DNA from: Talpa occidentalis
Taxonomy: Eukaryota; Chordata; Mammalia; Eulipotyphla; Talpidae
Length of the DNA: 64,000 nt
Direction: 5' to 3'
NCBI RefSeq assembly: GCF_014898055.3
Contig: NW_023605194.1
Span: forward strand, 57,637,361-57,701,360
Of this stretch, positions 13,522 to 25,691 are shown one piece after another. The position numbers were made by a program, and so were the translations under genes. Position 1 is the first letter of the stretch; every line of letters begins with the position of its first letter. The notes under the pieces were generated by a model that saw nothing but the letters and a program-made list of their open reading frames with translations, did not search any database and had not been told where the DNA came from.

Positions 13522-14154
13522 GATCTTGGTTTTGAGGATGGAATTATCAGTTAGTGTCCAGAACATTCAAAAACAGCAGCCTAGATCTAATATAAGAATC
13601 ATTCCTAGGAATCAAAAGGAAGTAAAGGCTAACCAAATCACCCCCGAGCATGCACAGCTGTATAGCATCATTAAGCTATTCTCAAAAAAATGTTATAATT
13701 TTAAGTAAAATAACTTTCTTTAAATAGACCAAAGACAAATAATAAAGGAAAGTTATGTACCTTCCATCTGTCTGACATTACAAAAGATATACACTGAACA
13801 ACTACCAATTATCAATCACAATTTCCCATTCTTCTCCCACTAATAGTATCATTTAACTTAATTTGCAAATGTTTCTACTTAATTTTCCGGCTATTCAAAG
13901 GCAGATATTTTAAAGTAGTAAGGTTACATGTGTTAAGGACAGGGGAAAGGTATAGGTAGTGGGGGAAAGGTATAGGCAATGAAACCCCATTAGTGCACTA
14001 TTTCATTAGATATCAGTTTGTAAGTTCAAATTACTTCTGTAAATGATTTTTAGCGTAGGTTCTTCCCATAACTACATTAGTATTAAAAGACAGGCTATTG
14101 GTCAGCATTCTATTTCTAAACTGAGTTTTACAAAACATCCTTACTTTATCAAAG
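13522..14154. other. PCDH15 intron
   Basis: Contains an AATAAA at 13741 and a short G-rich tandem repeat at 13940-13978 (GGGGAAAGGTATAGG repeated twice). The open frame at 13526-13708 has no homologue I know and no splice context. Confidence 0.5.
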
Positions 14155-14307
14155 ACGCCAAGCTGAGTGCACCAAGACAGCACGAATCCAATCTGCACTA
14201 CCAGCAGCTAAACCAGCAGCACCAGTCCCTGCACCAGTGGCCGCGCCCCCGCCACCCCCACCGCCTCCGGGTGCGCATCTCTATGAAGAACTTGGGGACA
14301 GCACAAT
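14155..14307 (+). CDS. PCDH15: PCDH15 exon: proline-rich juxtamembrane cytoplasmic segment
   Basis: This 153-nt exon encodes the last residues shared by all membrane isoforms: [20 protein letters not shown], then an Ala/Val/Pro stretch with a run of prolines, then [12 protein letters not shown]. The match to PCDH15 is unambiguous. The acceptor is at 14153-14154 (ATCAAAG) and the donor GTAAGT at 14308. It ends with AT. The next exon supplies T (Ile, CD1 isoform) or G (Met, via the 19-nt exon), so this is the branch point for alternative tails. The proline tract is CG-rich against an AT-rich background, as expected for CCN codons. Confidence 0.97.
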
Positions 14308-14497
14308 GTAAGTAGATCTTTCGGGAACTCTGAGAAGTAGATGGGTTTTTATGGATGTTAGGTGAGTATTTAATTTCAGCCTGATTAGAAATGCAGTTTG
14401 TGAGTCTTACTTTTTATCGTTTGTGAGCCTTTACTTTTATTTAAGGCAGAAAATTAAGATGAGATCCTAAGAAAGGCTAAATTGAAAAGTAATAATC

Positions 14498-14798
14498 GGG
14501 CCTCCCCGGTGGCGCAGCAGTTGAGCGCTGGGTTGAGAAGCTGCCTGCAGCCTCTGCAACGCTGGTTAGATCCCTGGCTGCTCCCCGGCCACCGGAGAAG
14601 GGTCCCACATGGCGCGCAGACCTCTCCTGCCGCCCGCTGCTCCCCTCAGCAGTGTACTTTGGTCCTTCTGCCTGCTCTGCTCCCCGCTCTGGCTCTGATG
14701 AATTCTCTCATCCTCCCGCGCTTCTGACTGTACCCAGTGCTTGTATAAATAAATAAATAAATCTTTGGGGAAAAAAAAATAGATTTGTTAAAAAAAAG
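14498..14798 (+). mobile_element. tRNA-derived SINE
   Basis: A full-length copy close to the 5416 element (GGGCCTCCCCGGTGGCGCAG head, GTATAAATAAATAAAT tail). It is flanked by an imperfect direct repeat with GAAAAGTAATAA (about 14484-14495 and 14798-14809). Confidence 0.92.
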
Positions 14799-15225
14799 AA
14801 AAGTAATAAAAAAAGCATTAAAAAATAAAAGAACAGCATTTAACTTAAGGAGACAATTTCAAATGAATTAAAATATTTAATCTTTGAATTGATTAATTCA
14901 AATGAATCGAATATTGTATTTCATCTTTGACTAAGAATCATGCAGATATCTCCCCACTCCCCACCCAAATTAACAATAGCTTCTGTTCCCTGCCACCCCA
15001 AATTAAGATAATAAAACAAAAACATAAAATAGTACTTTCTGATTTGGTATCAAAATCCATTCATATTTGGTTACAAAATTTTTTTATCTAAAATTATATA
15101 CTTTTCTAATATTTTAGTGTCTCATAAAATAGAATTAAAATCTGAATGAGTTGAAAGAAAATATTAAATACATTACCACTTAGAGAATATTCCTTTTATA
15201 TATTCTCCTCAGAATTCTGTGATAC

Positions 15226-15447
15226 TGTTATAGGGCAGCCCCGATATTGAACAGGTTGCCTGGGTGAGGGTCCTCACCCGGACGCTTACAAGGGACTTAT
15301 TAATACTCCACTACAGACACACACAAGAGGTTAATAAAAGGTTTATTTACAAGGGAAAAGGAAATAAGGAAAATGTACAACTCAGGGAGAAAATAGGGAA
15401 ATAAAGTCTTTAATGTGTCCTACCCGGACATCCTTTCCCCCCTAACA
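15226..15447 (-). mobile_element. Solo LTR, 4-bp target duplication
   Basis: On the minus strand the element starts TGTTAGGGGGGAAAGG and ends CTGCCCTATAACA, so it has TG...CA ends. A poly(A) signal AATAAA appears on the minus strand near 15340. The flanking 4-bp repeat ATAC (15222-15225 and 15448-15451) is the usual size for class I (gammaretrovirus-like) integration. At 222 bp it is short for an LTR, so an internal deletion is possible. No internal retroviral sequence is present. Confidence 0.8.
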
Positions 15448-15451
15448 ATAC

Positions 15452-18400
15452 CTTAATATTTTTCCTATACTATTTGGAATTCTAAGCAATATTAATACAT
15501 TTTTGAAAGACTTTGTTAAAAAGATTTAGAGCTATTTCTATCATTATACTACCCTCATAACCTGATATTTAACTTGTCTTTGTTTTAAAAAATCAAGAGT
15601 AACTGCTTCTGAAGATGAAATGCAAAACAACCAAGGACACAATTTGAGTATGATTAAACTTAATCCCAGAAAACTTTTATTAACTGGAATTAGGTGGAGT
15701 TGAGGGACTAAACATGTTTTACTATGTAACATTATAGTATTTACTAGTAGGAATAAAGCAAGCCACAAAAGTATCAAATTTATCTTTCAATGGGCAATTG
15801 ATTGTAAACATAAACCAATACTGTTTGCTTTATTAATAATTGAACAATTTCTTATTTTAAGAATAGTTTTTAAAATGTTAAAATTGATTTTGATGTCATT
15901 TTAATGCTAAAATGTAATTTAAAAGTTGGATGTTTGACATTCTAAGACAACATACATGATTCATTTAAACAGTGTTATTTTTTCATAAATTGAAAATTAT
16001 GGTCTCCTCTTGAATTATGGGTGAATGTAGGAATTGAGCCAATATGATTTGATTTTATGTTAACCACCTCTCTCCAGCAAAAGTATTTAAAGCCAAAATA
16101 TTATGTGTAAAGGTAAGTGTTTTTATATATGTAATTAGACATGGGTGTATATTCATTTTTATTTATCAAAAGGTAAACTGTATCATCTGGAATCAGCATA
16201 ATTTGATGGCAATAATTTCCAAATAGCTGCACTTTAGTTTATTTTTATTAGAAAAAAATGTGGTAGACCGAGAAGAGTTATTGTAATGATTGTATGTTTT
16301 TATTGAAATATTTTAACTTCTACATCTAATTTTCTAATGTTTAACTTTTCTATTCAAAAACTTTTAGAAGTATTCTAATCATAGGTTACTAGTAATTATA
16401 CTCACTCCAAATGAATTATTATGTATTTCTAAAAGAAAAAAATTCAGAGTTCATTTTGACAAATGAATAACTTCATATAGATTCAACAATTATTCTCTAA
16501 TAGTTATTAATAATATTTGTGTATTTACCTTCTTCTAAATAATACTTATATCTACTTATAATCAATGTAAAACAATTTTGTAGACAAGACATAGAAGTAA
16601 TTCTTATAATCTCACATAAAATGCTTTAGGTTTGAAGTGACCCATGTTTAATAGAGATGAATGTACCAATGTATACGAATATCAGATTAATTTTATGTGA
16701 TACAAAACCATACTAATGCCATGTGATTCTACCTAAAACTTGATTACATACTGTTCTTATGAGTCAATATAAAGAAAGTATATAAATATGCATTTTCATT
16801 TTTTGGATATGCATATAAACTGTATAATCAAGTTCCTATTGTATTTTCATAACCATCCAAATTAACTATAGTCAAAACTTTTTTTTCCTATCACATGTTT
16901 TCTCTTTCTCACCTGTGGATACATAGGCATAAGTAAGTAAATAATATTTTAATACAAGGGCTTTGAAAACAAAAGTTTCAATAGACTAAATGTTTCATTT
17001 TGTTTTTAACTTTAAAAACAGTAATTGTCATTCTTTACCTTGGAGTCATTTACTTTAAAAAAGAATGTTTTGTCTTCTACACCTCATTTTCTTTTTGCTA
17101 TTTTAAAATAGCTTGATTTTAAAACAAGTATTCCAGTTGATATACCTGTTCCTGCCTACAAGAGTTTCAAAATTCTCATTTTATAGTGTTACAATATTTA
17201 TAGATATCTTTCAATCAAAAAATGATGTAGTATCAACATCAGATCTAGTCAGAAACATTTGCCATATAATGTCAAGTCCATTTGAAAAAAAAAAGCCTTT
17301 TTGAGATCAGGAAGAATGTTTGCTGTCACTGAATCCAAATTTCCTTTACTTTCTGAATTATTTAGGTAGGCCTGATACCCCAAGTTCACCTCTAGCAGCT
17401 TATGTCTTTGCCAAATGACACAATAGAAACTTTTGCTTTATATATCAATTTATTGCTCCACTGTCATCCTAAGTTTTCAAATTAGTTATTTAAATTTTAT
17501 TCAAAATACTTTTTATTTCATTTCTACTGTGTGGGTAAATATTAAACAATAATAAAATTAAATCTGTTACTCTGAGCTTGAGAGCCATCTATTAAGAAAC
17601 TGTTCAAAATCATGTCATCCAACTTTTCCGGGGTTAGGGTCCCAATGCATCAATTAGCACTGTTTGTGCCCTTTGACTTATTAAATTCTATTTATAACTC
17701 ATAGCCAGTATGATTTGGTGTCCATTGTATGAACAAATTTTTACTGATATCAAAACTGTATTACTGTAACAGAAATCTTATTGAATCTTGACTAAAATTG
17801 ATCCAGATCATATTCAAGGAACTATCAATAGCTCCCTTTCTTATTTGTATAATTTATAATCTTTTAAATTTGATTAAACCTAAAATTGTAATAGAATAAT
17901 CTCTGTGAACATTCTGAGGAAAACTCCAGTTCTTAATTGTGATTTCAAACTCAATTCAAGAAATTCTTCCACTTAGACTCATGAACTTTAATTCTCTTAA
18001 TTTGAGGAATAGAAAATCCTTTTCTGTATTCTCTTGCAAGCATTATCCTAGATAAGAGAGTACTTTTAGTTCAAAGACAGAATTAATGAAATGAAAGGTA
18101 ATGAACAGGTACTGAATCCAATAGAACTAAGGATTGTTTAGCCAAAACAGTCACATCTGTGCATCTTCAATGAAGGCAGAGAATCTGAAATCATTAGTCA
18201 TAATGCTTGGTGTAATTTGGAGAATTGTGATTTATACATCAGAGAACTGTTATGTGTAGTCAAGAATTCTTTGTTGTGTCAAGCTAGCTGGGAAAAAACA
18301 GTGAATAGATTGACACATTAAAAAAAAAAAAACAACTGAAAAATTTCCATACTATTCACAACTCGAATTTTTCCTATCCTGATTTTTGGAGAACAGGGAC

Positions 18401-18553
18401 ATAAAAGTAATATCTTGCTTCAGTTCATTAGTATTATTTGTTTGATCTTTTATTGTTTGAAGAAGTAATGAGAATCATAAAAAAAAAATCTTTCTCATGA
18501 AAGTTGTGTCACAAGCTGTTTCCTTACATTTCATTATCTTCTTTTCTTTCAAG
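15452..18553. other. PCDH15 intron before the CD1 exon
   Basis: AT-rich intron with no coding or repeat signature that I recognise. It ends in the polypyrimidine acceptor TTCTTTTCTTTCAAG at 18539-18553. Confidence 0.6.
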
Positions 18554-19988
18554 TCTTTTCCTTCTCTACCATTTCCAACAAAGCAGGGGAAATAAGTCTT
18601 TCTCAGAAGACAGGAAACATCAGCACGTTGCGATGCCCTTTTCTTCCAATACTATTGAGGCTCACAAGCAGGCTCAGATAGATGGATCATTTAAGAACAA
18701 TCAGCCCACGTCTGCAGGAAACTTCACACTGCTTTCAGAGGAGGACAACTTAAATAGTCACAATACCCTTTATAAGGAAAATGTAGATAAAAGATCAAGA
18801 AATGTTGACTTTTCAATAAGAACAGATTTTGTAGACTCATTTTTACATAAAACACAAGCCAAGAATGAGTCTCTGAGCGACCCAAGAGAAAAGATTCAGA
18901 GTATATGGAATCAACCAATATCCTTACCTAAAAGATCAAGGTGGAAGTTCCCTAACAGCCCAGAAACCATAGATCTGGAGAAATGGGGAAGCAACAGGCA
19001 GAAAATCAAAAGTGAAAGCTCTGGCATTTGTCCAAACAAAGGAGGTAGCAGTAATCCCTTGTTTACAACTGAAGATGTACATTTTACAGAGAAAGAGGAA
19101 ATAAGACAAGGTGAATCACTGATTATACAAGGAACAGAACAAGTGAAATCTCTGTCTTCAGCTTCATTTTCCTCTCCTTGGTCTCATTCCTCATTCTCCA
19201 CTTTGCCAACTGTTTCAAGAACTGTGGAACTCAAATCAAAATCCAGTATCATTTCTCCTGATGACTGTTCCTTGGAACTTTCTCCTTCAATGCCTTGCAT
19301 TTTAAAATCTTCACTCTTTAGGAGAGAGAAGCCTACTCATGTGTTGACTGTGGAAACCAAAAGGAACATTTTTGAAAATAGCTCCCATCCACCCAGTATT
19401 TCTCTGCCTCCTCCATTTCCTCCTCCTCTTCCTCCTCCTCCTCCTCCTGCTAATACTGCACTTACTCCTGCTCTTTCCTGTCTTAATCCTTCCCCCTCTA
19501 CTCTTCCTCCTCTTCCACTTCACTCAGTTTCTGTTCCTCATCCTCCCACTGCTTCTGCACCTTTCCTTCATTCATGTCCCTCTCTCCCTCCACTTCCTTC
19601 CCCTCTGCCTCCTTCAACTTCAGTTACATCCAGTAAGTGTGATTGCCTACCAGTTGTTAAAGGCACTGTCAATGTGACATCTGCCAAGGAAATGAAATCT
19701 TCTATGATACAGCAATCAACATCAACAACTATCTGTAATACAGATCCTCAAAGAGAACCGAAAGGCATTCTCAAACATATTAAAAACTTAGCAGAACTTG
19801 AAAAATCAGTAGCTAATATGTACAGTCAAATTGAAAAAAATTATCCACCCACACACAGCTCCAAACCTCAAACTAGTCCTTCAGAGATAATAAATATGGA
19901 AATGACATCTGAACAAAACCGGGAGAATTTGCACAATATTGTCGAGGAGATTGAGAAACAATCTCAAAGTCAATCTACTTCACTGTAA
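18554..19988 (+). CDS. PCDH15: PCDH15 terminal coding exon, cytoplasmic domain CD1
   Basis: After the acceptor AG (18552-18553) the first T completes ATT (Ile), followed by [19 protein letters not shown], which is the known start of the CD1 tail. The exon gives about 477 residues and a TAA at 19986-19988. Order: a Ser/Asn-rich charged part; a conserved [18 protein letters not shown] block; a proline-rich region (about residues 276-358, 19384-19630); the conserved stretch [20 protein letters not shown] then [12 protein letters not shown]; and a C-terminus QSQSTSL. STSL is a class I PDZ ligand, reported to bind harmonin. The upstream ATG at 18504 is intronic and is not the start. The proline region differs visibly from the human one as I remember it. 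Confidence 0.97.
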
Positions 19989-20700
19989 TGTTGCTCCTAT
20001 TTTAATTGGACCACTCTTGTTAACCATAATCTTCAAGTGAAGGCAAATTTGAACTTTAAAGAAGATTCCATTCTTTTATCCTAAACTCAATGCAATGGTG
20101 TTTTCTCATTTTTAAGTTAAAAGATTATTAACCTCATCATTACTAACTCATATTATAGATTTACCTTAATTTTCTTAACTACGAAGTAGCATTATTTATC
20201 TACATTAATATAAAAAGTAAGTAATTTCAATCTATTTTTCAATGGGAATATATGGGCATGAAAGTTAGATATTCAAATTAAAGTAATGACTTATTTAACA
20301 TGTTAATGCTTGATTTTACATTTACTTTTTGATCAGTTTTATATGTGTACTCAAGGAAAAAGGCATACTATTATAAATAGACTAAAATTTGTTTCATAGA
20401 ATCTGTTATTTCCGTGAAGCCCATATATTTGGTAAGAAGAAATACTACCAAAGTAAAATGTTGTGTATCTAGAACTGTAGGACATCACAGACAAAATGAT
20501 ATTCCAAAGTAAATGCTAGGTACTATAAGATGCAGTCATCTGTTTTCTTATAAGAACATCTTTTACTCTGGCTTGCTTTTATCTTACTAGTATGTTTATA
20601 CATTTGATAAATCTTTTACTTTTTTCAATTGCTGTCTTCTATTTATTTCTCATTGTGCGTTCCTTTCCCTTCTTTATAATGAAATAAATCTTGAGTTGTT
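19989..20700 (+). other. PCDH15: Probable 3' UTR of the CD1 isoform
   Basis: AT-rich sequence after the CD1 stop. The first convincing poly(A) signal I see is AATAAA at 20683-20688. The extent is inferred; other AATAAA-like words are nearby. Confidence 0.55.
20683..20688 (+). terminator. Candidate poly(A) signal, CD1 transcript
   Basis: AATAAA about 695 nt after the CD1 stop codon, followed by T/G-rich sequence (TTGAGTTGTTGACTTTTG). Confidence 0.5.
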
Positions 20701-22028
20701 GACTTTTGTAAGACATTTCATTGTTCCCACAAATGTTTAAAGTACTATTTAGTTTTGCTTGTCCATATTATTATATCATCTCCTTAGTTATACTTTTATC
20801 ATAAGATTCTGCTTTGAAGAAAATATCTCCAGTTTTATAGAGAAATCCTAATCAGTTTCATCAAATGAAAGTCAAGTAAATCTCCACTAACATTTGGTAT
20901 GGATTTGGTAACTACTATTTGATTGAAGAAAATTATACATATTTTATATAATTTATTAGTAATATAAAACATGTTTCATCAAAATTTTACAAAAGTGCAT
21001 GATTTATTTTATTTCTAGTTACTTTTAATCTCTGTAGTCATCCAAATTTAGCCTACTATATAAGTTAAATATAAAAATATTAAGAAAAAATCAAGAGGGA
21101 ATATATTTGGTGAAGTGGCATCATTTTTAAATAGACCTAATTTATTTTAGGCAAAGATGGATAATTTTTTACTATAGGAATAAATTTCTGTAGTTGAAAA
21201 TGTTCTCATTATCTAGAGCTCAACTTATTAAATTCTTAATTCTTAAAATAATTCAATTAATTCCAGTCTTCTTTGTGAAAGCTACACTTGACTATCAGTT
21301 ATTACTTATACCCCCCACCCTAACATATGTAATATGTCTTATGTACTGGAAATTCCTATTTTGAATATAAGTATAATTATTTATTTTGCTCTGCAATTTT
21401 AATATTTTAGAAAGTACGTCTACACAGAAAAATGCACGATTCCCAAATATAAGCAAAATATTGCTTGATAATTGCTGTTACAAGTATATAAATACAGGTA
21501 CAGGGCTGTACAGTGCATCATTTCAAACGTTTTGTTCAGCTCTTATTTTACATAACATTTCTTCAAGAATATGGTCTTGCATTCCTAACTAAAAATATGT
21601 GATAAAAGGCAATCTGTAAATCAGATTATTTTCATTAGCACCTCTGCTTCTGATTCTTTTCATCCAAATCAAGAGTGATTTGTTTCTTGGGATTCTTGAA
21701 AATGATTTTTTTCTCTCTTTCACTGAAAAACTTCAGTTGGAGTTTTTGTTGGCAGCTGGTCATATGCATGAGAGCTTGTGCTATTTGGCGGACTCTGACA
21801 AGGTATTATTCAATTGTGTAAGCCTTTAATGTTAGTATGTGTGTTTTTTAAGCTATTTGTACCAACTTTTTGGAAATGTGAAAGAAATTCCTTAAAATTT
21901 CTTGATTATGAAATCACTAGTGACCAAAGAAATGATACATGAAATTCAGATAACATTTTATGTAGGCACCTATAGTCTCAACTAAATCATTACACTGCAT
22001 ATTTCTGTAACACTTTTGTAAAACAATT
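20701..22028. other. PCDH15 intron, no gene recognised
   Basis: AT-rich DNA with a short open frame at 21386-21592 that has no recognisable product. Confidence 0.5.
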
Positions 22029-22362
22029 GTCCATTGGTATCTGCAAACTATCAGTTCTAAGACCCCTTAGGGCTACCAAAATCAGCAGCTTCTCATATTC
22101 CTTATATAAAATGGCATAGTATTGGCATATAACTTTAATACATCCTCCCATATAAAGTAAAATCATCTATAAATGACTGATAATCTGTATTATCAATATA
22201 CATGCTATGTAAAGTGCTGTATGTTTAGGGAATAATGACAAAGGGAAAAGTCTACATGTTCAGTACAGACACAACTTTTGTAATTTTATCAATAAGTTAT
22301 TTTTTTTTATTGTGGTTGATTGAATCAGTGGATGCAGGCCCTATTGGATACTTAAGGTTTAC
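22029..22362 (-). mobile_element. MER2 (TcMar-Tigger DNA transposon, nonautonomous)
   Basis: The + strand shows the MER2 landmarks: CCATTGGTATCTGCAA, TACCAAAATCAGCAGCTTCTC, CTTATATAAAATGGCATAGT, GTTTAGGGAATAATGACAA, TCTACATGTTCAGTACAGAC and TTGATTGAATCAGTGGATGC. The terminal inverted repeats are decayed. It is an ancient, immobile fossil element. Confidence 0.88.
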
Positions 22363-24102
22363 TCTATTTGTATTATCTAAAAATTCTATTAGTATTTTGC
22401 TCTTTTGAAATGAAACATCTATGCCCATAATTTATACTTATCTAGTCTTACTGACACATCTTATTTAGAGATTCACAGCTTCATCATTAAAGTCAATTAG
22501 AATATTTTCTGTGAGACTTATAAATTTCCTGGGAGTACAAAACCCATTATTATTCTCCACTAATTATATTTCAATTAGTACATAAGGAATTATTAGAATC
22601 TTCAAATGAAGACATAAAGATGTTACCATACATTTTCCTTATTTTTTTAAAAACTGTAAATCATGCAAATGATGTAAAATGATTAATGTACATCATGAAT
22701 AAGCTACATAAAATATGCATCAATATTATCTGACTGGTTTTATAAGAATCAATGGGAAGTTATGTTAATCAAAAGCACACAAATAATCATACATAACTGT
22801 TCTGTTGTATACCAGTTCTCAGTCAATTTTTGCCTGTGAGTTAAGACACACAATGCAAATAATCAAATGAAAGGCAGCAAAAATTCTAATGGAAACAGTA
22901 TCATTCATCTATTGATGGTAGATATTTCTCACATTTATGGAAAATATTGCTAATGAGACAGTTTAAATACCCTAGAAAATGAAGTCAAGCTGTGCTTGGA
23001 CATTATGTGACTCGATTGTCATTATTTAAACCTAAATACAAGGTATATATAATTTATCTCTCAAACACACAGACTGAATAAAAGTTGAAAATGACTAAAC
23101 TTCTCTAGATGGATTATCATTGCCATAATTATTGGCAAAATTATATAAGCACTTTGCAAAACTCACCACAGAACCATTTAAAATAATGAGTTGCTGACAG
23201 GATTAAGAGAGCATTATATTAGCATTATTGGCAACCATTTCAATAGACAATGCCTCAACCACTTAAGATGCTTTCAGTTAAGTAAACTTACCTTGTGAAG
23301 GCCTTGCAATTTTTTTTTAAATATTTTTTATTGGATTTTAGGAAATTATATATCTCTACATTGCAGTTGTCTACTAGTTTAATATTAATAGTTGTCTAAC
23401 TAGTTTAATATTAATATTTTAAGGCAACTGAAGAATAATAAGTAAAAAATCCTCATAACTGGAGACATGAAACATAAAAAGCATTCTATACTTTTCACAT
23501 GCTCAAATACAGTCAAATGTTTAAAAAATTTGTCATCCATGGCCTTTATAATTCTTTGTGATATTAAACATTTGGTTATTATATATTTAAAATATTTTCA
23601 CTTTCTTTTATAATGCATATGACCCTTAAATCTAATCAATATTTTGCATTATTTTTAGAACACAGAAAAATCATCTCAGAAACATTTGGAAGGATATTCT
23701 AGTTATACATTTTTATCCTGTACCAATATATTTTGCAGATGAAACATCTTTCTCCTAAATGACTATCACGACTAATCTAGTACAAAGATGATGCAGATTA
23801 ATTTTCACCCCGTTAACCATAATAGAGTCAAAGTTTATTACTGTACATCATTGAGATAAAATATGTTGTGAATGGTTTGTTGCTCATATGGAGTGAAAAT
23901 ATAGGGTGAATTTTGCTTTTTGTAATGCAGGCATGAAACTGATTGTCCTGTCTTGATACTGCCATAAAATATATTTTTTGCTGAGGTAATTTTTAGGAGA
24001 AATGACTTAAGTTTTTCCTCAGACATTTAAAACACTCTTAAGTTTTATTTAATCTGAAAAGCTAAGATGTTTAATACTGATTTCTTCATTTCTGCTTTGC
24101 AG
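22363..24102. other. PCDH15 intron before the 19-nt microexon
   Basis: AT-rich intron. A 26-bp imperfect tandem duplication with CTAGTTTAATATTAATA lies at about 23372-23417. The acceptor TTCATTTCTGCTTTGCAG ends at 24102. Confidence 0.6.
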
Positions 24103-24121
24103 GAGAGGTTATGCATCAGAG
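24103..24121 (+). CDS. PCDH15: PCDH15 19-nt microexon (M-R-G-Y-A-S-E), frame switch
   Basis: Nineteen bases lie between TTTCTGCTTTGCAG and the donor GTAAGG (24122). Joined to AT of the shared exon they read Met-Arg-Gly-Tyr-Ala-Ser-Glu and end in phase 0. Because 19 is not a multiple of three, this exon is what puts the following QQQLLRPSLLKPE, ELSMESGIDPG and YEMPQYG exons into frame. Joining the shared exon directly to the 71-nt exon gives a different frame that runs to a stop without reaching CD2 or CD3. Assignment rests on splice sites, phase and my memory of the PCDH15 CD2/CD3 sequence. Confidence 0.82.
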
Positions 24122-25652
24122 GTAAGGGTTTTATGGTGTTATATACAACTTATTAGGAAAATATTTATGTTATACGCAGGACTAATTTATAGTATTTCAA
24201 AGCTAGGTTATTTTCTTCCATTTCAACAAAACTAAAAGTGCCATGCCATTTTTTTTCCTATTTGTTGCCTCTGTGTCTTGGGGTTTTAAGTATATTGTTT
24301 AGTAGGTGAGCAAAGATTAATTGCTTACCTTTTCAAATATAATTTTTTGCTGAATTAATATTAATATTATCATATTCTCCCAAATTTATTTGTCTTGGGC
24401 TGTAATAACATGTAGGAGTTGTGAACTTTTGTTGTTGTTTTAACCAGTACAATTCATCATCCTCTCACTTAAGGGCTTGATGTCTTAAAGAGAAAAATAT
24501 CAGAAAGTTCTGACTTTCCTATGTGTGAATTTGGTTCTCAATCTGCAGTGAACATAACAGGCATTATGGTTAGTGATTTGGCCACACTGCCACTGGTGCT
24601 ATCAATGAAGTTACCACCTATTATGGTTTAGAATACAACTTCTCGCTTAAGAGAACAAAATTAGCATAAGACCTAATTGACTATGAGTTTAGAATACATA
24701 AATCCTAAATTATTTAGATATCAAGATAAAAGTCTTTAAGAATGAATGGTTCGCAGGGAATTACAATAGCTAACAGACTGAATTAATCTGACTTGAGCTG
24801 CCTACACCTTTAAATGGATATGTAACTAATTCACTAACATTAGTGTGGTGAAAGTGCCCTCTTCACTCAGTTTATCGGTCATTTCAAACAACTGGTTTAT
24901 TGGTGAAATCATTTCCCAGAAATTCTCTGTCCACCTTACCACAGCTTAATTTAAGATTGGTCTTATATAACTATTGTCCTTCAAAGAGTTGATAAAGAAT
25001 GTATAATTTAATGAAAAATTGTAATTTTTTATAACATAGATCCATAGAAACTGCATTTGCTTTACACAAGTATGTGTGGAATGGGAAGGTAGTAGGAAAT
25101 GATTGCTGCAAAATCTGAGGAAGGGCAATTTCCCTAATCACAAAAGATTTCTGCAAACATGTTCAATCTATGTATTGGTGAAAAGAAAATTAGGTAGTAT
25201 GTCTTAAATGTCGTAAATATGATGATGGCTATATTACACTTATATCACCTATGTTTGTGTGTTCCATCCTCCTTCTGAATGAACCTGATTACATTTAATG
25301 TGATTGAGGAGAAAAAAAGAGGGGCAATCTAAAACAAGGTTTAAAGTGGTAAAAAGAGTTAGTGACAGAAAATATTTTTAGAAGTAGGAATGAATCTACA
25401 TTGAAGGTTACATTTTAAAAAATGTTTTTATTTATGAATATATTGACTTAGGTATTAAATAAATTCTTATGATATTATGTTCCAACATACACAGTCAATA
25501 TAGTGCTGTTGGTAGATACTATATGAATAATGAATCAAAATCCCTAGTAACCAGTTTTAAGCTGTCACCTTTTTTTCTCTCTTTTCAATCATAATCTATC
25601 TTTCCTATGAATTATTTTCTAAATCTTTTTCTATTTTAATTTCCATTGGCAG
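24122..25652. other. PCDH15 intron
   Basis: AT-rich intron with no feature recognised. Minus-strand open frames at 24946-25156 have no recognisable product. Confidence 0.6.
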
Positions 25653-25691
25653 CAACAACAACTGCTGAGGCCTTCTCTCCTTAAACCAGAG
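25653..25691 (+). CDS. PCDH15: PCDH15 39-nt exon (QQQLLRPSLLKPE)
   Basis: The acceptor is TTCCATTGGCAG and the donor GTATCA (25692). The exon encodes 13 residues in phase 0 at both ends, so it can be included or skipped without changing frame. It probably acts as a cassette exon in CD2 and CD3 transcripts. The donor is weak (GTATCA), which fits optional use. Confidence 0.8.

Noticed and set aside
13526..13708. 60-residue open frame as a gene
   Set aside because: No recognisable product, no splice sites, and in a different frame from the candidate exon before it.
18504..18553. ATG at 18504 as the start of a separate gene
   Set aside because: These bases are intron and acceptor; the CD1 exon begins at 18554 in phase with the shared PCDH15 exon.
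19311..19677. Overlapping open frames (+ 19372-19677, - 19311-19523)
   Set aside because: Caused by the C/T-only composition of the CD1 proline-rich tract.
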